Shown here one piece after another: positions 10,897 through 23,038 of a stretch of 64,000 nucleotides of DNA. Under the pieces are notes generated by a model. It did not search any database. It saw only the letters and a program-made list of their open reading frames with translations, and had not been told where the DNA came from. A program made the position numbers and the translations under genes. How positions within the stretch are numbered: the stretch's first letter is position 1; each line of letters starts with the position of its first letter. The stretch comes from Centrapalus pauciflorus. Taxonomy: Eukaryota > Streptophyta > Magnoliopsida > Asterales > Asteraceae. The DNA lies in NCBI GenBank assembly GCA_020465985.1, contig JAANYP010000423.1, forward strand, positions 62,001-126,000. The letters are read 5' to 3'.

Positions 10897-12066
10897 ATGA
10901 GTCGTCGTAATCCTAATATCGTCAGCCCATACTCCGAACCTGAGCGAGCATTCCGTAGCCGTCTTCGTGACCAATCACACCCTTTAGTTGAGGGACTGTC
11001 TAGTTTATCTGATTCTGCTGACCATACTGTTCCTGATCCGGTGGAGGAAGGTCACGTAGACATTTGTGTTCAGTTACCTCCGATTTCTTGTCCTTCACCT
11101 TTTTCACCATCTTCATCTTCTGAATCTTCGTCTTCTTCCGAGTCTTCCTCTTTCACAATGGGGGACCGGAGGACAATGCTTGAACTCAACCAACCAGTCA
11201 CCGATGACTCGGAAGGTGCAATTGTTATTCCTGGGTTCGATGCCGTTAATTTCGAGCTAAAGTCGAGTCTGATCGCTTTAGTTCAGAATAACGCGCAATT
11301 CTGCGGTTTATCTTCTGAGGACCCGTATTCCCACCTGAAGAAATTCTGTAAGGCATGCGGTGGGTATAAAGCAAATCAAGTTCCAAGGGAAGTAATCCGA
11401 CTAATGCTTTTTCCTTACTCTCTTTCAGGACGTGCCATGATGTGGTATGAGTCCCTTCCCTCGAACTCGATTCGTACTTGGGATGATATGGAGTCCAAGT
11501 TTCTCCTCAAATTCTGCCCTCCTTCTCGGACCACTAAGCTCATGAGTGACATTCTCTCATTTAAGCAGAAACCTGACGAGTCTCTATATGATGCATGGGA
11601 GAGATATAAAGAGTCCATCATGAAATGCCCAAATCATAACATGACACTTAATCACCGTGTCAAGGTATTCTATGAGAATGTTCACCCCATGTATCACTCA
11701 CTGATCGACTCAGCTTGTAACGGGTCAGTGTATAAGAGGACACAAGAAGAGGCTTTTGACATAATCGATGACCTGGTTTTAAGCCAAACTCAGACACCTA
11801 GTGAATATTTTGGGTGGGGAGCTTCTGATTCAAAGCAAGCTGCTGCTATAGCTGCCCTCACAGCTAAGATTCAGCTCCTCACGCAGACTAGTCAGCCACA
11901 GTCATCCCTAGTTGCTGTACACGCAGTACATCACGGATGTGAGCACTGTGGTGGACCACATTCCGGCTATGAGTGCCAAGCTAGCTTTTCTTATCCAAAT
12001 CAGGAGGAGGTATATTACTCGTCAGAAGATTATGGTGGAGGCATGGCTAGATATGATAGTTTTTAG
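10897..12066 (+). CDS. Athila/Tat-like gag, tandem copy 1 (3' truncated by duplication junction)
   Basis: The frame of 389 codons opens with MSRRNPNIVSPYSEPERAF. A Ser-rich stretch (about residues 65-90) is followed by the retrotransposon gag domain from about residue 110 (PYSHLKKFCKACGGYKANQ, MMWYESLPSNSIRTWDDME, CPNHNMTLNHRVKVFYENVH, EEAFDIIDDLVLSQTQTP). A Cys-His cluster CEHCGGPHSGYEC stands near residue 350. Gag forms the particle and packages RNA. The frame ends just past GGMARY, because the sequence jumps back into LTR, so the last part of gag and all of protease are missing from this copy. The ATG is the first after the leader and is shared by all three copies. Confidence 0.88.
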   Translation: MSRRNPNIVSPYSEPERAFRSRLRDQSHPLVEGLSSLSDSADHTVPDPVEEGHVDICVQLPPISCPSPFSPSSSSESSSSSESSSFTMGDRRTMLELNQPVTDDSEGAIVIPGFDAVNFELKSSLIALVQNNAQFCGLSSEDPYSHLKKFCKACGGYKANQVPREVIRLMLFPYSLSGRAMMWYESLPSNSIRTWDDMESKFLLKFCPPSRTTKLMSDILSFKQKPDESLYDAWERYKESIMKCPNHNMTLNHRVKVFYENVHPMYHSLIDSACNGSVYKRTQEEAFDIIDDLVLSQTQTPSEYFGWGASDSKQAAAIAALTAKIQLLTQTSQPQSSLVAVHAVHHGCEHCGGPHSGYECQASFSYPNQEEVYYSSEDYGGGMARYDSF

Positions 12067-12930
12067 CATCTTTTTGCGATAATAAGATTGTTGGTTAATA
12101 TTGGAATTCAGTTCAATTAACTTTATTGTTTTCACGTGTTTTGTCATGATTTAATCTTTATTTGGAGAAATCTAATATTCGGTAAATTAATCCATAATTT
12201 CGGGCTTAGGTGAATATTTATAATTGGTTATTAACCGATTTATCTTTAATCGATCAATTCAGACCGCCGCCAATTAATTATAGTTTTTAAATTCCAAGTG
12301 GGTGACGTTTTCGTAATATAAGAGCTTCGTAAAATTCAATATCATTATTTACTTGCTTAAGTTATTTCTAAATTGACTTTGCTTTTGTTAGTTGGTTCGT
12401 ATTATATAGTTGTCCTTTTGTGGTGCGTTCGTTAGTTTAGTTTAAGTTGTGTTTGCTAGATTTAGTTTTTTTAATTATTTCGAAAAAATCCAAAAATATT
12501 AGTTTAACCTTTTATTCTGGTGTTACTTAGTTCGCTTCAGTTATTCGGTTAATTAATTTTAATTATTGCATCTAGTTGATAATTTTCTCAAAAAGTACGA
12601 AATAGCTAAATATGGGTTTAGGTTGTAGTATTGGAGTCTCCTTTCTTTATTCCGTTCCCTGAGTTCGATAAATCCTGGGTGATTCTTAAAGCTATATTGC
12701 ACACGATTGGTACACTGCCAGTTGTGTAATTTATACTTTGGGTTCATTTAGACATTAAAACCTGAGGTGTGTTTTGCACGCGTCAAGTTTTTGGCGCCGT
12801 TGCCGGGGAACGGTGTGAGCTTTAAGAAACAACCAACGCCGGTAGTTTATTTGATCCTTTTTAGGGGCAATCCCCCTTAAAAGTTAAATTTTCTGTCTAT
12901 TTTCATTTTTCTTTAAAGGGTGTTCGGTGT

Positions 12931-14099
12931 ATGAGTCTTCGTAATCCTAATATCGTCAGCCCATTCTCCGAACCTGAGCGAGCATTCCGTAGCCGTCTTC
13001 GTGACCAATCGCACCCTTTAGTTGAGGGACTGTCTAGTTTATCTGATTCTGCTGACCATACTGTTCCTGATCCGGTGGAGGAAGGTCACGTAGACATTTG
13101 TGTTCAGTTACCTCCGATTTCTTGTCCTTCACCTTCTTCACCATCTTCATCTTCTGAATCTTCGTCTTCTTCCGAGTCTTCCTCTTTCACAATGGGGGAC
13201 CGGAGGACAATGCTTGAACACAACCAACCAGTCACCGATGACTCGGAAGGTGCAATTGTTATTCCTGGGTTCGATGCCGTTAATTTCGAGCTAAAGTCGA
13301 GTCTGATCGCTTTAGTTCAGAATAACGCGCAATTCTGCGGTTTATCATCTGAGGACCGTATTCCCACCTGAAGAAATTTCGTAAGGCATGCGGTGGGTAT
13401 AAAGCAAATCAAGTTCCAAGGGAAGTAATCCGACTAATGCTTTTTCCTTACTCTCTTTCAGGACGTGCCATGATGTGGTATGAGTCCCTTCCCTCGAACT
13501 CGATTCGTACTTGGGATGATATGGAGTCCAAGTTTCTCCTCAAATTCTGCCCTCCTTCTCGGACCACTAAGCTCATGAGTGACATTCTCTCATTTAAGCA
13601 GAAACCTGACGAGTCTCTATATGATGCATGGGAGAGATATAAAGAGTCCATCATGAAATGCCCAAATCATAACATGACACTTAATCACCGTGTCAAGGTA
13701 TTCTATGAGAATGTTCACCCCATGTATCACTCACTGATCGACTCAGCTTGTAACGGGTCAGTGTATAAGAGGACACCAGAAGAGGCTTTTGACATAATCG
13801 ATGACCTGGTTTTAAGCCAAACTCAGACACCTAGTGAATATTTTGGGTGGGGAGCTTCTGATTCAAAGCAAGGTGCTGCTATAGCTGCCCTCACAGCTAA
13901 GATTGAGCTCCTCACGCAGACTAGTCAGCCACAGTCATCCCCAGTTGCTGTACACGTAGTACAACACGGATGTGAGCACTGTGGTGGACCACATTCCGGC
14001 TATGAGTGCCAAGCTAGCTTTTCTTATCCAAATCAGGAGGAGGTATATTACTCGTCAGGAGATTATGGTGGAGGCATGGCTAGATATGATAGTTTTTAG
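12931..14099 (+). pseudogene. Athila/Tat-like gag, tandem copy 2 (frameshifted)
   Basis: This copy is nearly identical to copy 1. Near 13353 one C is missing from GAGGACCCGTATTCC, so the first frame (12931-13371) stops after SSEDRIPT. The rest of the gag domain is open in another frame (13437-14099). Like copy 1 it ends at the duplication junction with a few LTR-derived codons. Arg3 of copy 1 is Leu here. This copy cannot make a full gag product. Confidence 0.92.
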
Positions 14100-14962
14100 C
14101 ATCTTTTTGCGATAATAAGATTGTTGGTTAATATTGGAATTCAGTTCAATTAACTTTATTTTTTTCACGTGTTTTGTCATGATTTAATCTTTATTTGGAG
14201 AAATCTAATATTCGGTAAATTAATCCATAATTTCGAGCTTAAGTGAATATTTATAATTGGTTATTAACCGATTTATCTTTAATCGATCAATTCAGACCAC
14301 CGCCAATTAATTATAGTTTTTAAATTCCAAGTGGGTGACGTTTTCGTAATATAAGAGCTTCGTAAAATTCAATATCATTCTTTACTTGCTTAAGTTATTT
14401 CTAAATTGACTTTGCTTTTGTTAGTTGGTTCGTATTATATAGTTATCCTTTTGTGGTGCGTTCGTTAGTTTAGTTTAAGTTGTGTTTGCTAGATTTAGTT
14501 TTTTTAATTATTTCGAAAAAATCCAAAAATATTAGTTTAACCTTTTATTCTGGAGTTACTTAGTTCGCTTCAGTTATTCGGTTAATTAATTTTAATTATT
14601 GCATCTAGTTGATAATTTTCTCAAAAAGTACGAAATAGCTAAATATGGGTTTAGGTTGTAGTATTGGAGTCTCCTTTCTTTATTCCGTTCCCTGAGTTCG
14701 ATAAATCCTGGGTGATTCTTAAAGCTATATTGCACACGATTGGTACACTGCCAGTTGTGTAATTTATACTTTGGGTTCATTTAGTTATTAAAACCTGAGG
14801 TGTGTTTTGCACGCGTCAAGTTTTTGGCGCCGTTGCCGGGGAACGGTGTGAGCTTTAAGAAACAACCAACGCCGGTAGTTTAGTTGATCCTTTTTAGGGG
14901 AATCCCCCTTAAAAGTTAAATTTTCTGTCTATTTTCATTTTTCTTTAAAGGGTGTTCGGTGT

Positions 14963-16040
14963 ATGAGTCGTCGTAATCCTAATATCGTCAGCCCATACTC
15001 CGAACCTGAGCGAGCATTCCGTAGCCGTCTTCGTGACCAATCACACCCTTTAGTTGAGGGACTGTCTAGTTTATCTGATTCTGCTGACCATACTGTTCCT
15101 GATCCGGTGGAGGAAGGTCACGTTTACATTTGTGTTCAGTTACCTCCGATTTCTTGTCCTTCACATTCTTCACCATCTTCATCTTCTGAATCTTCGTCTT
15201 CTTCCGAGTCTTCCTCTTTCACAATGGGGGACCGGAGGACAATGCTTGAACTCAACCAACCAGTTACCGATGACTCGGAAGGTGCAATTGTTATTCCTGG
15301 GTTCGATGCCGTTAATTTCGAGCTAAAGTCGAGTCTGATCGCTTTAGTTCAGAATAACGCGCAATTCTGCGGTTTATCTTCTGAGGACCCGTATTCCCAC
15401 CTGAAGAAATTCTGTAAGGCATGCGGTGGGTATAAAGCAAATCAAGTTCCAAGGGAAGTAATCCGACTAATGCTTTTTCCTTACTCTCTTTCAGGACGTG
15501 CCATGATGTGGTATGAGTCCCTTCCCTCGAACTCGATTCGTACTTGGGATGATATGGAGTCCAAGTTTCTCCTCAAATTCTGCCCTCCTTCTCGGACCAC
15601 TAAGCTCATGAGTGACATTCTCTCATTTAAGCAGAAACCTGACGAGTCTCTATATGATGCATGGGAGAGATATAAAGAGTCCATCATGAAATGCCCAAAT
15701 CATAACATGACACTTAATCACCGTGTCAAGGTATTCTATGAGAATGTTCACCCCATGTATCACTCACTGATCGACTCAGCTTGTAACGGGTCAGTGTATA
15801 AGAGGACACCAGAAGAGGCTTTTGACATAATCGATGACCTGGTTTTAAGCCAAACTCAGACACCTAGTGAATATTTTGGGTGGGGAGCTTCTGATTCAAA
15901 GCAAGCTGCTGCTATAGCTGCCCTCACAGCTAAGATTGAGCTCCTCACGCAGACTAGTCAGCCACAGTCATCCCCAGTTGTTGTACACGCAGTACAACAC
16001 GGATGTGAGCACTGTGGTGGACCACATTCCGGCTATGAGT
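14963..16040 (+). pseudogene. Athila/Tat-like gag, tandem copy 3, 5' part (split by gypsy insertion)
   Basis: The frame is open from its ATG through the whole gag domain to CEHCGGPHSGYE. The chromovirus-type element then interrupts at 16041, adding 20 foreign codons before a stop at 16097-16099. The gag continues at 26092 (GAGTGCCAAGC), so without the insertion this is the copy joined to the original downstream gag-protease region. The split is between the third position bases around GAGT, a sequence present at both sides. Confidence 0.9.
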
Positions 16041-16210
16041 CCGACAGGATGATAATTTCTGGATGGTTCATGGTTTCTGCTAACAAGGTTCATTTGTAAT
16101 CTTTTAGTTAGTTACAAAAATATTCTTAAAATCAGAAATTTTTACGTGCAGTTATAGTCTAGGGTACTAATGCAACCTAGTTCACTATAACTATGGCTCT
16201 GATACCAATC
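16041..16210 (-). repeat. relic of gypsy leader and PBS outside the 3' LTR
   Basis: These 170 bp match 23770-23939, the leader of the inserted gypsy element, including its PBS (16196-16207) and the first codons of its upstream ORF (MNHPEIIILSD region). They lie outside the element's left LTR, where host sequence is expected. The junction with Athila gag falls on GAGT, shared by both partners. This indicates a former tandem copy (LTR-internal-LTR-internal-LTR) cut back by a microhomology deletion. Confidence 0.85.
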
Positions 16211-18359
16211 TGTCACACCCTGCTGCCTCGGTTGGCAGCGAGACGTGACGAGTGCGGAAGCGTAACCATAATTATAACGAACGACCACTATATGGACGTT
16301 TTCGAAATATTACATCAATAAAATTTAAACTGTAATAATGTTTTACAAAATGAAAGAAATGAAGTTCGCGTAATACAGAGATTCTAATACATAATTAATG
16401 CGTCCAAAAATAATGCAGTCAAATCTCCGTTAGTTTCGAAATATGCATGCGACTCCATGAAATGCGGAAGCTTGAAAGTTGGTGTATCCGAAGGCACACT
16501 TGCCTTAATTACCTGAAAATACATGCTAAAATACGTCAACAAAATTGTTGGTGAGTTCATAGGTTTACACGAAAAGACCAGTTGTATGGACATTATCAGA
16601 TGCGTTGAATTTATAAAAATCATAAATTCCATGAGATGTATTACGTAAACCATCATGTCACCGAAGCTTAATTAGAATGAGTTTTGCCCCGAGCAGTATT
16701 CCCAAAATACCGTGTGTTGAATATATATGCACCCGCTGTTAGCTAAACCACTAACCCGAGTGGGGGACATGACTCCCAATAGATCTATTCACAATATATT
16801 CGCGCTTGCAAACAAATGCAACTAACGATTTCATGATATAAGGGCGGAGATTCTCATACGTAATACATAATAGAATCGAGAAGTTTTCGTGTCCATATAA
16901 AAACAAAGCATGTATTTCATCCCAAAACATAACAGTGTGAAAAATGGGACTATGAAGACTCACCTTGTTGGTTTTTGATGATGTTTTTGGATCTGAGTTA
17001 AGCACTTGTTCGAATGGTTGGGACTCGTCCTAATATTTTTACGAGTTCGGGTCAATATCATCATAATACGTGTTTGAGTACTTCGTAAATATTTTTCATG
17101 TACTTGTGATGTACGAATAATTTTTGTGGGATTTTATATGTGAATTTTCGATTTATGGATATTTATTTCTAAAATGGTTTGCATGCATGCATACTTACGT
17201 ATATATGTATAAATATATATATACGAAAATGCATACATATATATGTGAGCATGTGCATCATTATGAAAAAGGATATTCATATATTTTGCATGGAACATTT
17301 TTACGAGTATTATGAAAAATCGAGTTGTAAATGAAAAGTATTATATTTTAGTAAATGCATTTAATTTTTCATGTTTTATAAATAAAGTAAATAAGAAAAC
17401 TTACCAAAGTTGAAGAACACTTGAAATCTTTAAAGTTGGCCGATTTTCTTTCTTGAGAGAATATGTATGTTGGTGTGATTTTTGAGAATGGTTTTGTCTT
17501 CTATTTATAGAAGAAAAAGGTTATTAAAAATAAAGGTAAATTAATTAAAATTTTCAGTGAAATGATGAAATGTGAAATGGTGGATCGGTTGAGTGTTGGG
17601 TAAAAAGGTGTGGCCGATTTCATCATTACATGTTGCATGTTGTTTAATATTATAATAATACAATAGTACAAGCTAGTTGTCCTTTAAAGGACAACTTACT
17701 TTTTAGAGTGATAAGTAGTATGACTTTTCATGTATTTTATTAATAAAGTACAAAAGTATGCACGAAAAAGGTGGCAGCCTGTATTATTACTGTATATATA
17801 TATATATACGTACTTAGAAAAATCTCTGAAATGTTAAACTCGATTCAAGTGTGAATCGAGTTTGTTGCAGTGTCAATCGAGTTTTATATCTTTATACCCG
17901 AGTTTTATGCCTTTGTCATTCGAGTTTTATGCCTTTGTTATCCGAGTTTTATGCCTTTGTTATTCGAGTTTTATGCCTTTGTTATTCGAGTTTTAGCTTT
18001 AGTCGAGTTTCTTTGTTTAACTGTTCGAGTTTTACATAGTTTCATTCGAGTTTCATCCCTTAGGAATCGAGATTTGTATCTTTATCATCCGAGTTTTATA
18101 TTGCATCATCCGAGAAAATCCCTTCTTCATTCGAGTTTCATCAGAGTGTTATCCGAGTTTATGCCTTTACTAATCGAGTTTCATCACATCATTCGAGTTT
18201 ACACTTACACGATTCGAGTCTTATGTAATATCGTTCGAGTTTATTAATTGTATGATTCGAGATTCATACAACATTGTTCGAGTTTCTTACTTCATTATTC
18301 GAGTTTCATATTAGTTTAATTTTTGAGTTTCATACCTTATTTTTAGGCCAGTTGTTACA
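16211..18359 (-). repeat. 3' LTR of chromovirus-type gypsy element
   Basis: The LTR is bounded by TGTCACACCC at 16211 and TGTTACA at 18359; on the minus strand it reads TGTAACA to GGGTGTGACA. It matches the right LTR (23940-26091) with only a handful of differences over 2.15 kb. The promoter-proximal part (17822-18335) carries about 25 CGAG-type motifs spaced 20-26 bp apart. A (TA)n run lies near 17800. Confidence 0.95.
17822..18335. repeat. array of TTCGAGTTT motifs in the gypsy LTR
   Basis: Units such as ATTCGAGTTTTATGCCTTTG recur at 20-26 bp spacing, with some written as ATCCGAGTTT or AATCGAGTTT. The array lies near the U3 end of the LTR. The same array is at 25563-26077. Two short plus-strand ORFs here are products of the repeat. 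Confidence 0.9.
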
Positions 18360-18360
18360 G

Positions 18361-18370
18361 TCTCCCCCCG
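18361..18370 (-). other. polypurine tract of chromovirus-type gypsy element
   Basis: On the minus strand this reads CGGGGGGAGA and directly precedes the 3' LTR start, the place for second-strand priming. Confidence 0.85.
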
Positions 18371-18392
18371 TTGAAGGAATTTCGTCCCGAAA

Positions 18393-21300
18393 TTAGCTCG
18401 TGTTCTCCTCTGCTTGGACTTTTGAGAACAGCTGGGGGTACTTCTCTCGGAATTGATCTTCGCGTTCCCAAGTAAACTCAGGACCTCGATTAGAGTTCCA
18501 TCGGACCTTTATTATTGGAATTCGACTGTGCTTGAGTTTCTTGACTTCTCGGTCCATTATTTCCACCGGTTGCTCAATGAAATTCAATTTATCGTCTATC
18601 TCCAGCTCGTCCATGGGTATCACGAGTGATTCATCAGCCAGACATTTCTTAAGGTTGGATACGTGGAAGGTATTATGAATGTTACTAAGCTCTGGGGGTA
18701 GATCGAGTCGGTAAGCTACCGGGCCAATTCTTTTGGTGATTTTGAATGGTCCGATATAACGAGGATTGAGTTTTCCTCGTTTTCCAAAACGGATTACGCC
18801 TTTCCAAGGCGAGACTTTCAGCATTACTTGATCTCCCTCTTGGAATTCCAAATCCTTCCGACGGATGTCTGCATAACTCTTTTGTCGATCCCGCGCAATC
18901 TTCAATCGGTTCCGAATCTGGGCTATCTTCTCTGTAGTTTCCTGGATGATCTCAGGTCCAGTAATCTGACTATCCCCTACTTCAGCCCAACAAAGAGGTG
19001 ATCGACACTTTCGTCCATAGAGTGCTTCGAATGGGGCGGTCTTAATGCTCGAGTGATAACTGTTGTTATAAGAAAACTCAACTAATGGCAGGTGTCTGTC
19101 CCAACTTTTGCCAAAGTCGATGACACATGCCCTTAGCATATCTTCCAATGTTTGAATCGTTCTTTCACTCTGACCGTCCGTTTGCGGGTGATAGGCTGTG
19201 CTCATATCTAGGCGTGTACCCAGTGCTTCTTGCAATGACTGCCAAAATCTTGATGTGAACCGGCTGTCCCTGTCTGATATAATTGATACTGGCACTCCAT
19301 GCCTTGAGACGACTTCTTTAAGATAGATTCGTGTTAACTTATCCATCTTATCAGTCTCCTTGATTGGAAGGAAATGTGCGGTTTTGGTAAGCCGATCCAC
19401 AATCACCCAAATAGTGTCATAACCTCCAGAAGTCTTTGGCAACTTAGTGATAAAATCCATGGTGATATTTTCCCACTTCCATTGGGGTATCTCTGGCTGG
19501 ACTAGCAATCCTGATGGCCTTTGATGCTCAGCCTTAACTTTTAAACATGTTAAGCACTTGCTGACGTAAGTAGCAATGTCAGCCTTCATGTTTGGCCACC
19601 AGTATGATCCCTTCAAATCGTGATACATCATGTCCGACCCTGGATGAATAGCATATCTTGTTTTGTGCCCTTCATCCATGACCAGTTTCCTTATGCCTCC
19701 AAACTTTGGTAACCAAATTCTGCCCATGAAGTATCGACATCCATCTGACTTAATTTCAAACTGTTTATCCATGCCTCTCAATGCTTCATTCAGCAGATTA
19801 TTCTTCTTGACTGCCTCTTCTTGTGCCTCTCGGACTTGAGAGCTTAGTTTTGACTGTATGGTCATTACCAAAGCTCGGACTCTCAATGGCTTAATCCGTT
19901 CCTTTCGGCTTAGGGCGTCAGCTACGACATTTGCTTTTCCTGGATGGTAGCGAATCTCGCAGTCATAATCGTTAAGAAGTTCCACCCAACGTCGTTGCCT
20001 CATATTTAATTCTTTCTGATTCAGAATATGCTGGAGGCTTTTATGGTCCGTGAACACCGTGCACTTGGTTCCATACAAATAGTGCCTCCATATTTTGAGA
20101 GCAAACACCACTGCTCCCAGTTCCAGGTCATGAGTCGTATAGTTTACCTCGTGAATCTTGAGCTGTCGGGATGCATAAGCGATGACCTTGTCCCTTTGCA
20201 TGAGCACACAACCTAATCCGTTGTGCGAGGCATCACAGTAGACTACAAAATTTTCAGTCCCTTCGGGTAGGGACAGAATTGGCGCACTACACAACCTCTG
20301 CTTAAGCAGCTGAAACGCCTTTTCCTGCTCTTCACCCCAGACGTATTTCACATCCTTACGAGTCAACTCCGTTAAGGAACCTGCTATCTTCGAGAAGTTC
20401 TCAATGAATCGCCTATAATAACCGGCAAGTCCTAGAAATTGGCGGACTTCTGTGGGGGTTCTAGGGATTGCCCAGTTCTTTATGGCCTCGATCTTTGATG
20501 GATCAACCTGAATTCCCTGACTGTTGATCACATGCCCAAGGAATTTTACTTCTCGCAACCAAAATTCACATTTTGAAAATTTGGCGTATAGCTGCTCTTT
20601 CTCTAACAACTCCAAGATCAACTTGAGATGTTGTTCATGCTCTTCTTTACTTCGGGAATAGATGAGGATGTCGTCTATGAACACTATAACAAATTTATCC
20701 AGATATGGTTTACACACCCGGTTCATGAGGTCCATAAATACGGCTGGTGCGTTGGTTAAACCGAATGGCATCACCTGGAATTCGTAATGTCCATAACGAG
20801 TTCTAAATGCCGTCTTGGGGATATCTTCTTCCCGAACTTTTACTTGATGGTAACCGGAGCGCAGATCAATCTTTGAGTAGAAGCTAGATCCCTGTAGCTG
20901 GTCGAACAGGTCATCAATCCTAGGGAGAGGGTAGCGGTTCTTTACCGTTAACTTGTTTAGTTCTCGGTAGTCTATGCACATTCGGAAGGATCCGTCTTTC
21001 TTTTTAACGAACAAAACGGGAGCTCCCCAAGGTGAGGAACTTGGTCGAATGAATCCTTTATCCATCAATTCTTGTAATTGACTGGATAATTCTTGCATCT
21101 CAGAAGGTGCGAGTCTATATGGGGCTCTTGCGATCGGTGCAGCTCCTGGCACTAAGTCGATTTGAAATTCTACTTGCCTAGCTGGAGGAAGCCCAGGCAA
21201 GTCTTCCGGAAATACCTTCGGGTAGTCACGTACTACTGGAATATCCTCAAGTCGTTTTTCCTTCGACTCTTTTTCTACGATCTGGACCAACACTGCATGG

Positions 21301-22823
21301 CAACCCTTCCTAAGACATTTTAATGTTCTTAGGCCGGATATGACATTCAATTGTCGGTTCTTCTTTTCCCCTTGGACCGTGAGGAATTTCTTCTTACTGA
21401 GTGGTATTCGCACCACTTTCTTACCACACAAAATCTCAGCCTGGTTATGTGACAACCAGTCCATACCAATCACCACATCAAAACTTCCAAGTTCTATAGG
21501 CATTAAGTCTATCTTAAAGGAGTGATCTGCTAGCTTTAATGTGCATTCCTTAATGATACTACTTGCCTTTATTATTTTGCCATCTGCAAGTTCTATTGTA
21601 TAGGAGTTGTCTAAGGGAAGAGTAGAAACATTCAACTGCTGGCTAAACTTATCAGATATAAAGCTCCTATCAGCCCCAGTATCAAAGAGTACGTAAGCGT
21701 AAATATCGTTTAGGAGATACGTACCTGATACCACGTGGGGGTCCTGACGAGCGTCTCCTGCTCCCAACACAAATGCTCTCCCCTGAGCTCTCCCTTCGTT
21801 CCTCAATTTCGGACACTCATTCCTGATGTGTCCCGTTGCACCACATTCGAAACAGCCCCTCGGGTTGCTACCACTGGCACCCGGGGCTCCGGATCTACAG
21901 TCTTTGGCCATATGGCCCAAACGTTTGCAGTTTCCGCATTGGGTTGGACAGGGGCCAGGGTTGTGGTGGAAGGTGCATTTGGTGCAAAAAGGCTTAGTAC
22001 CGGTATAGCTTCTCCTTGACTCAACTCCTGCTACATAGGCTTTAACGGTCTCGGGTTTCTTGGACTGTGAACCCGTGTTCTTCCCGGTCTTTTCTTCCCA
22101 CTTTCTCTTGTGTTCCCCGGCTTTGGCTTCGTTCCTCCGGGATACTTGGTCCATAAGATTGTTGGCCATTCTGATGGCATCCTGTATGGTGGATGGGTTG
22201 GAGGCGGTAACGTTCCCTTGTATTTGAGGAGCGAGTCCCCAAATGTAGCGTTCAACCTTCTTGTATTCCGGAGTTACCATCTGCGGACATAGGATACTTA
22301 GTTCATGGAATCGGTTGGTATATCCTGCAACGTCCGTTCCTTTCATTGATAGATTCCAGAATTCCGATTCCATTTTCTGGAGTTCGTTTCTTGGACAGTA
22401 CTCATCTGTCATCATCTGTTTCAATGTGGACCACGTGAGCTGGTAGGCTTCGTCAATACCTACAGACTGGACGTAGGAATTCCACCATGTGAGCGCGCTA
22501 TCCTGCAAGGTGTGAGTAGCAAATTTCACCTTGTCTCCTTCAGCGCACCCGCTGACACGATATACGGATTCTAACTTTTCAAACCAACGGATCAAACCGA
22601 CTGCTCCTTCGGTTCCATTAAAATACCGGGGTTTGCAACTTAAAAACCCTTTGATCCCACAACCTTTCGTGTGAGTTTCAGTTCCTCCTGTGGTGCGACT
22701 GGCACCACCATCCCCATTGGCTGTGCTATTTCGGTTTGCCTCGTAGGTAGCTATGGCGGCAGCCACCCTTTGGGCAACAAGCTCTTCAATGTCAGCTGCA
22801 TTCATGGCTCGTTTTGGCGGCAT
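18393..22823 (-). CDS. gag-pol polyprotein of a chromovirus-type gypsy retrotransposon, intact frame
   Basis: A single open frame of 1476 codons starts at ATG ([20 protein letters not shown]). Domains in order, rough residues: gag 60-235 ([20 protein letters not shown]); zinc knuckles 280-340 ([28 protein letters not shown]); aspartic protease about 375 ([13 protein letters not shown]); RT 590-770 ([12 protein letters not shown] box); RNase H from about 860 ([15 protein letters not shown]); integrase 1040-1300 with the D, D, E residues in [18 protein letters not shown] and QTDGQSERT; then a GPF-type segment ([19 protein letters not shown]) and a C-terminal chromodomain-like region (about 1410-1465, [19 protein letters not shown]). 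Chromodomains steer insertion in chromatin. All key residues I checked are present. With near-identical LTRs the element is young and may be autonomous. Tekay/Del affinity is likely but not proven. Confidence 0.95.
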   Translation of the reverse strand: MPPKRAMNAADIEELVAQRVAAAIATYEANRNSTANGDGGASRTTGGTETHTKGCGIKGFLSCKPRYFNGTEGAVGLIRWFEKLESVYRVSGCAEGDKVKFATHTLQDSALTWWNSYVQSVGIDEAYQLTWSTLKQMMTDEYCPRNELQKMESEFWNLSMKGTDVAGYTNRFHELSILCPQMVTPEYKKVERYIWGLAPQIQGNVTASNPSTIQDAIRMANNLMDQVSRRNEAKAGEHKRKWEEKTGKNTGSQSKKPETVKAYVAGVESRRSYTGTKPFCTKCTFHHNPGPCPTQCGNCKRLGHMAKDCRSGAPGASGSNPRGCFECGATGHIRNECPKLRNEGRAQGRAFVLGAGDARQDPHVVSGTYLLNDIYAYVLFDTGADRSFISDKFSQQLNVSTLPLDNSYTIELADGKIIKASSIIKECTLKLADHSFKIDLMPIELGSFDVVIGMDWLSHNQAEILCGKKVVRIPLSKKKFLTVQGEKKNRQLNVISGLRTLKCLRKGCHAVLVQIVEKESKEKRLEDIPVVRDYPKVFPEDLPGLPPARQVEFQIDLVPGAAPIARAPYRLAPSEMQELSSQLQELMDKGFIRPSSSPWGAPVLFVKKKDGSFRMCIDYRELNKLTVKNRYPLPRIDDLFDQLQGSSFYSKIDLRSGYHQVKVREEDIPKTAFRTRYGHYEFQVMPFGLTNAPAVFMDLMNRVCKPYLDKFVIVFIDDILIYSRSKEEHEQHLKLILELLEKEQLYAKFSKCEFWLREVKFLGHVINSQGIQVDPSKIEAIKNWAIPRTPTEVRQFLGLAGYYRRFIENFSKIAGSLTELTRKDVKYVWGEEQEKAFQLLKQRLCSAPILSLPEGTENFVVYCDASHNGLGCVLMQRDKVIAYASRQLKIHEVNYTTHDLELGAVVFALKIWRHYLYGTKCTVFTDHKSLQHILNQKELNMRQRRWVELLNDYDCEIRYHPGKANVVADALSRKERIKPLRVRALVMTIQSKLSSQVREAQEEAVKKNNLLNEALRGMDKQFEIKSDGCRYFMGRIWLPKFGGIRKLVMDEGHKTRYAIHPGSDMMYHDLKGSYWWPNMKADIATYVSKCLTCLKVKAEHQRPSGLLVQPEIPQWKWENITMDFITKLPKTSGGYDTIWVIVDRLTKTAHFLPIKETDKMDKLTRIYLKEVVSRHGVPVSIISDRDSRFTSRFWQSLQEALGTRLDMSTAYHPQTDGQSERTIQTLEDMLRACVIDFGKSWDRHLPLVEFSYNNSYHSSIKTAPFEALYGRKCRSPLCWAEVGDSQITGPEIIQETTEKIAQIRNRLKIARDRQKSYADIRRKDLEFQEGDQVMLKVSPWKGVIRFGKRGKLNPRYIGPFKITKRIGPVAYRLDLPPELSNIHNTFHVSNLKKCLADESLVIPMDELEIDDKLNFIEQPVEIMDREVKKLKHSRIPIIKVRWNSNRGPEFTWEREDQFREKYPQLFSKVQAEENTS

Positions 22824-23038
22824 TATCTTGAAGTTTAAAGAAAATCATAGTGTAAGAAGTTGAATCTTAAAGATGCGGCACAATACTAAAATCATCAAGC
22901 ACAATCACATAAATATCTGGGAATTTTCATTAACCATTCGAAATTTTTCTTACATTGGGGGCGGGTCGTTACCCGAAAATTTTATCCTATGCTATTACAT
23001 GATATTTTTCCTACTAATACACAGGAAATGGAAAAGAA

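Larger units (their letters stand above)
10021..16040 (+). repeat. three tandem copies of 'LTR part + PBS + leader + gag' (2033-bp unit)
   Basis: The sequence from TGATAGTTTTTAGCATC inside the LTR through the primer site, leader and gag to GCTAGATATG repeats head to tail. Units are 10021-12053 and 12054-14086 (2033 bp each). A third starts at 14087, is interrupted at 16040 and resumes at 26092. Each copy contains its own PBS and ATG. At each internal junction gag (AGATATG) is joined to mid-LTR (TGATAGTTTTTA). In the third copy gag instead runs on into CCCAACCTACTCC at 26177, the original continuation. Units are nearly identical, so the amplification is recent. Confidence 0.95.

Noticed and set aside
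17851..18247. Two overlapping ORFs in the gypsy LTR
   Set aside because: They are products of the CGAGTTT array in two frames; both frames change length between the two LTRs.
17851..18335. Regularly spaced CGAGTTT repeats that look like a CRISPR array
   Set aside because: The repeat core is only 9-12 bp, spacing varies, the array lies inside a plant LTR and is duplicated with it; there are no cas genes.
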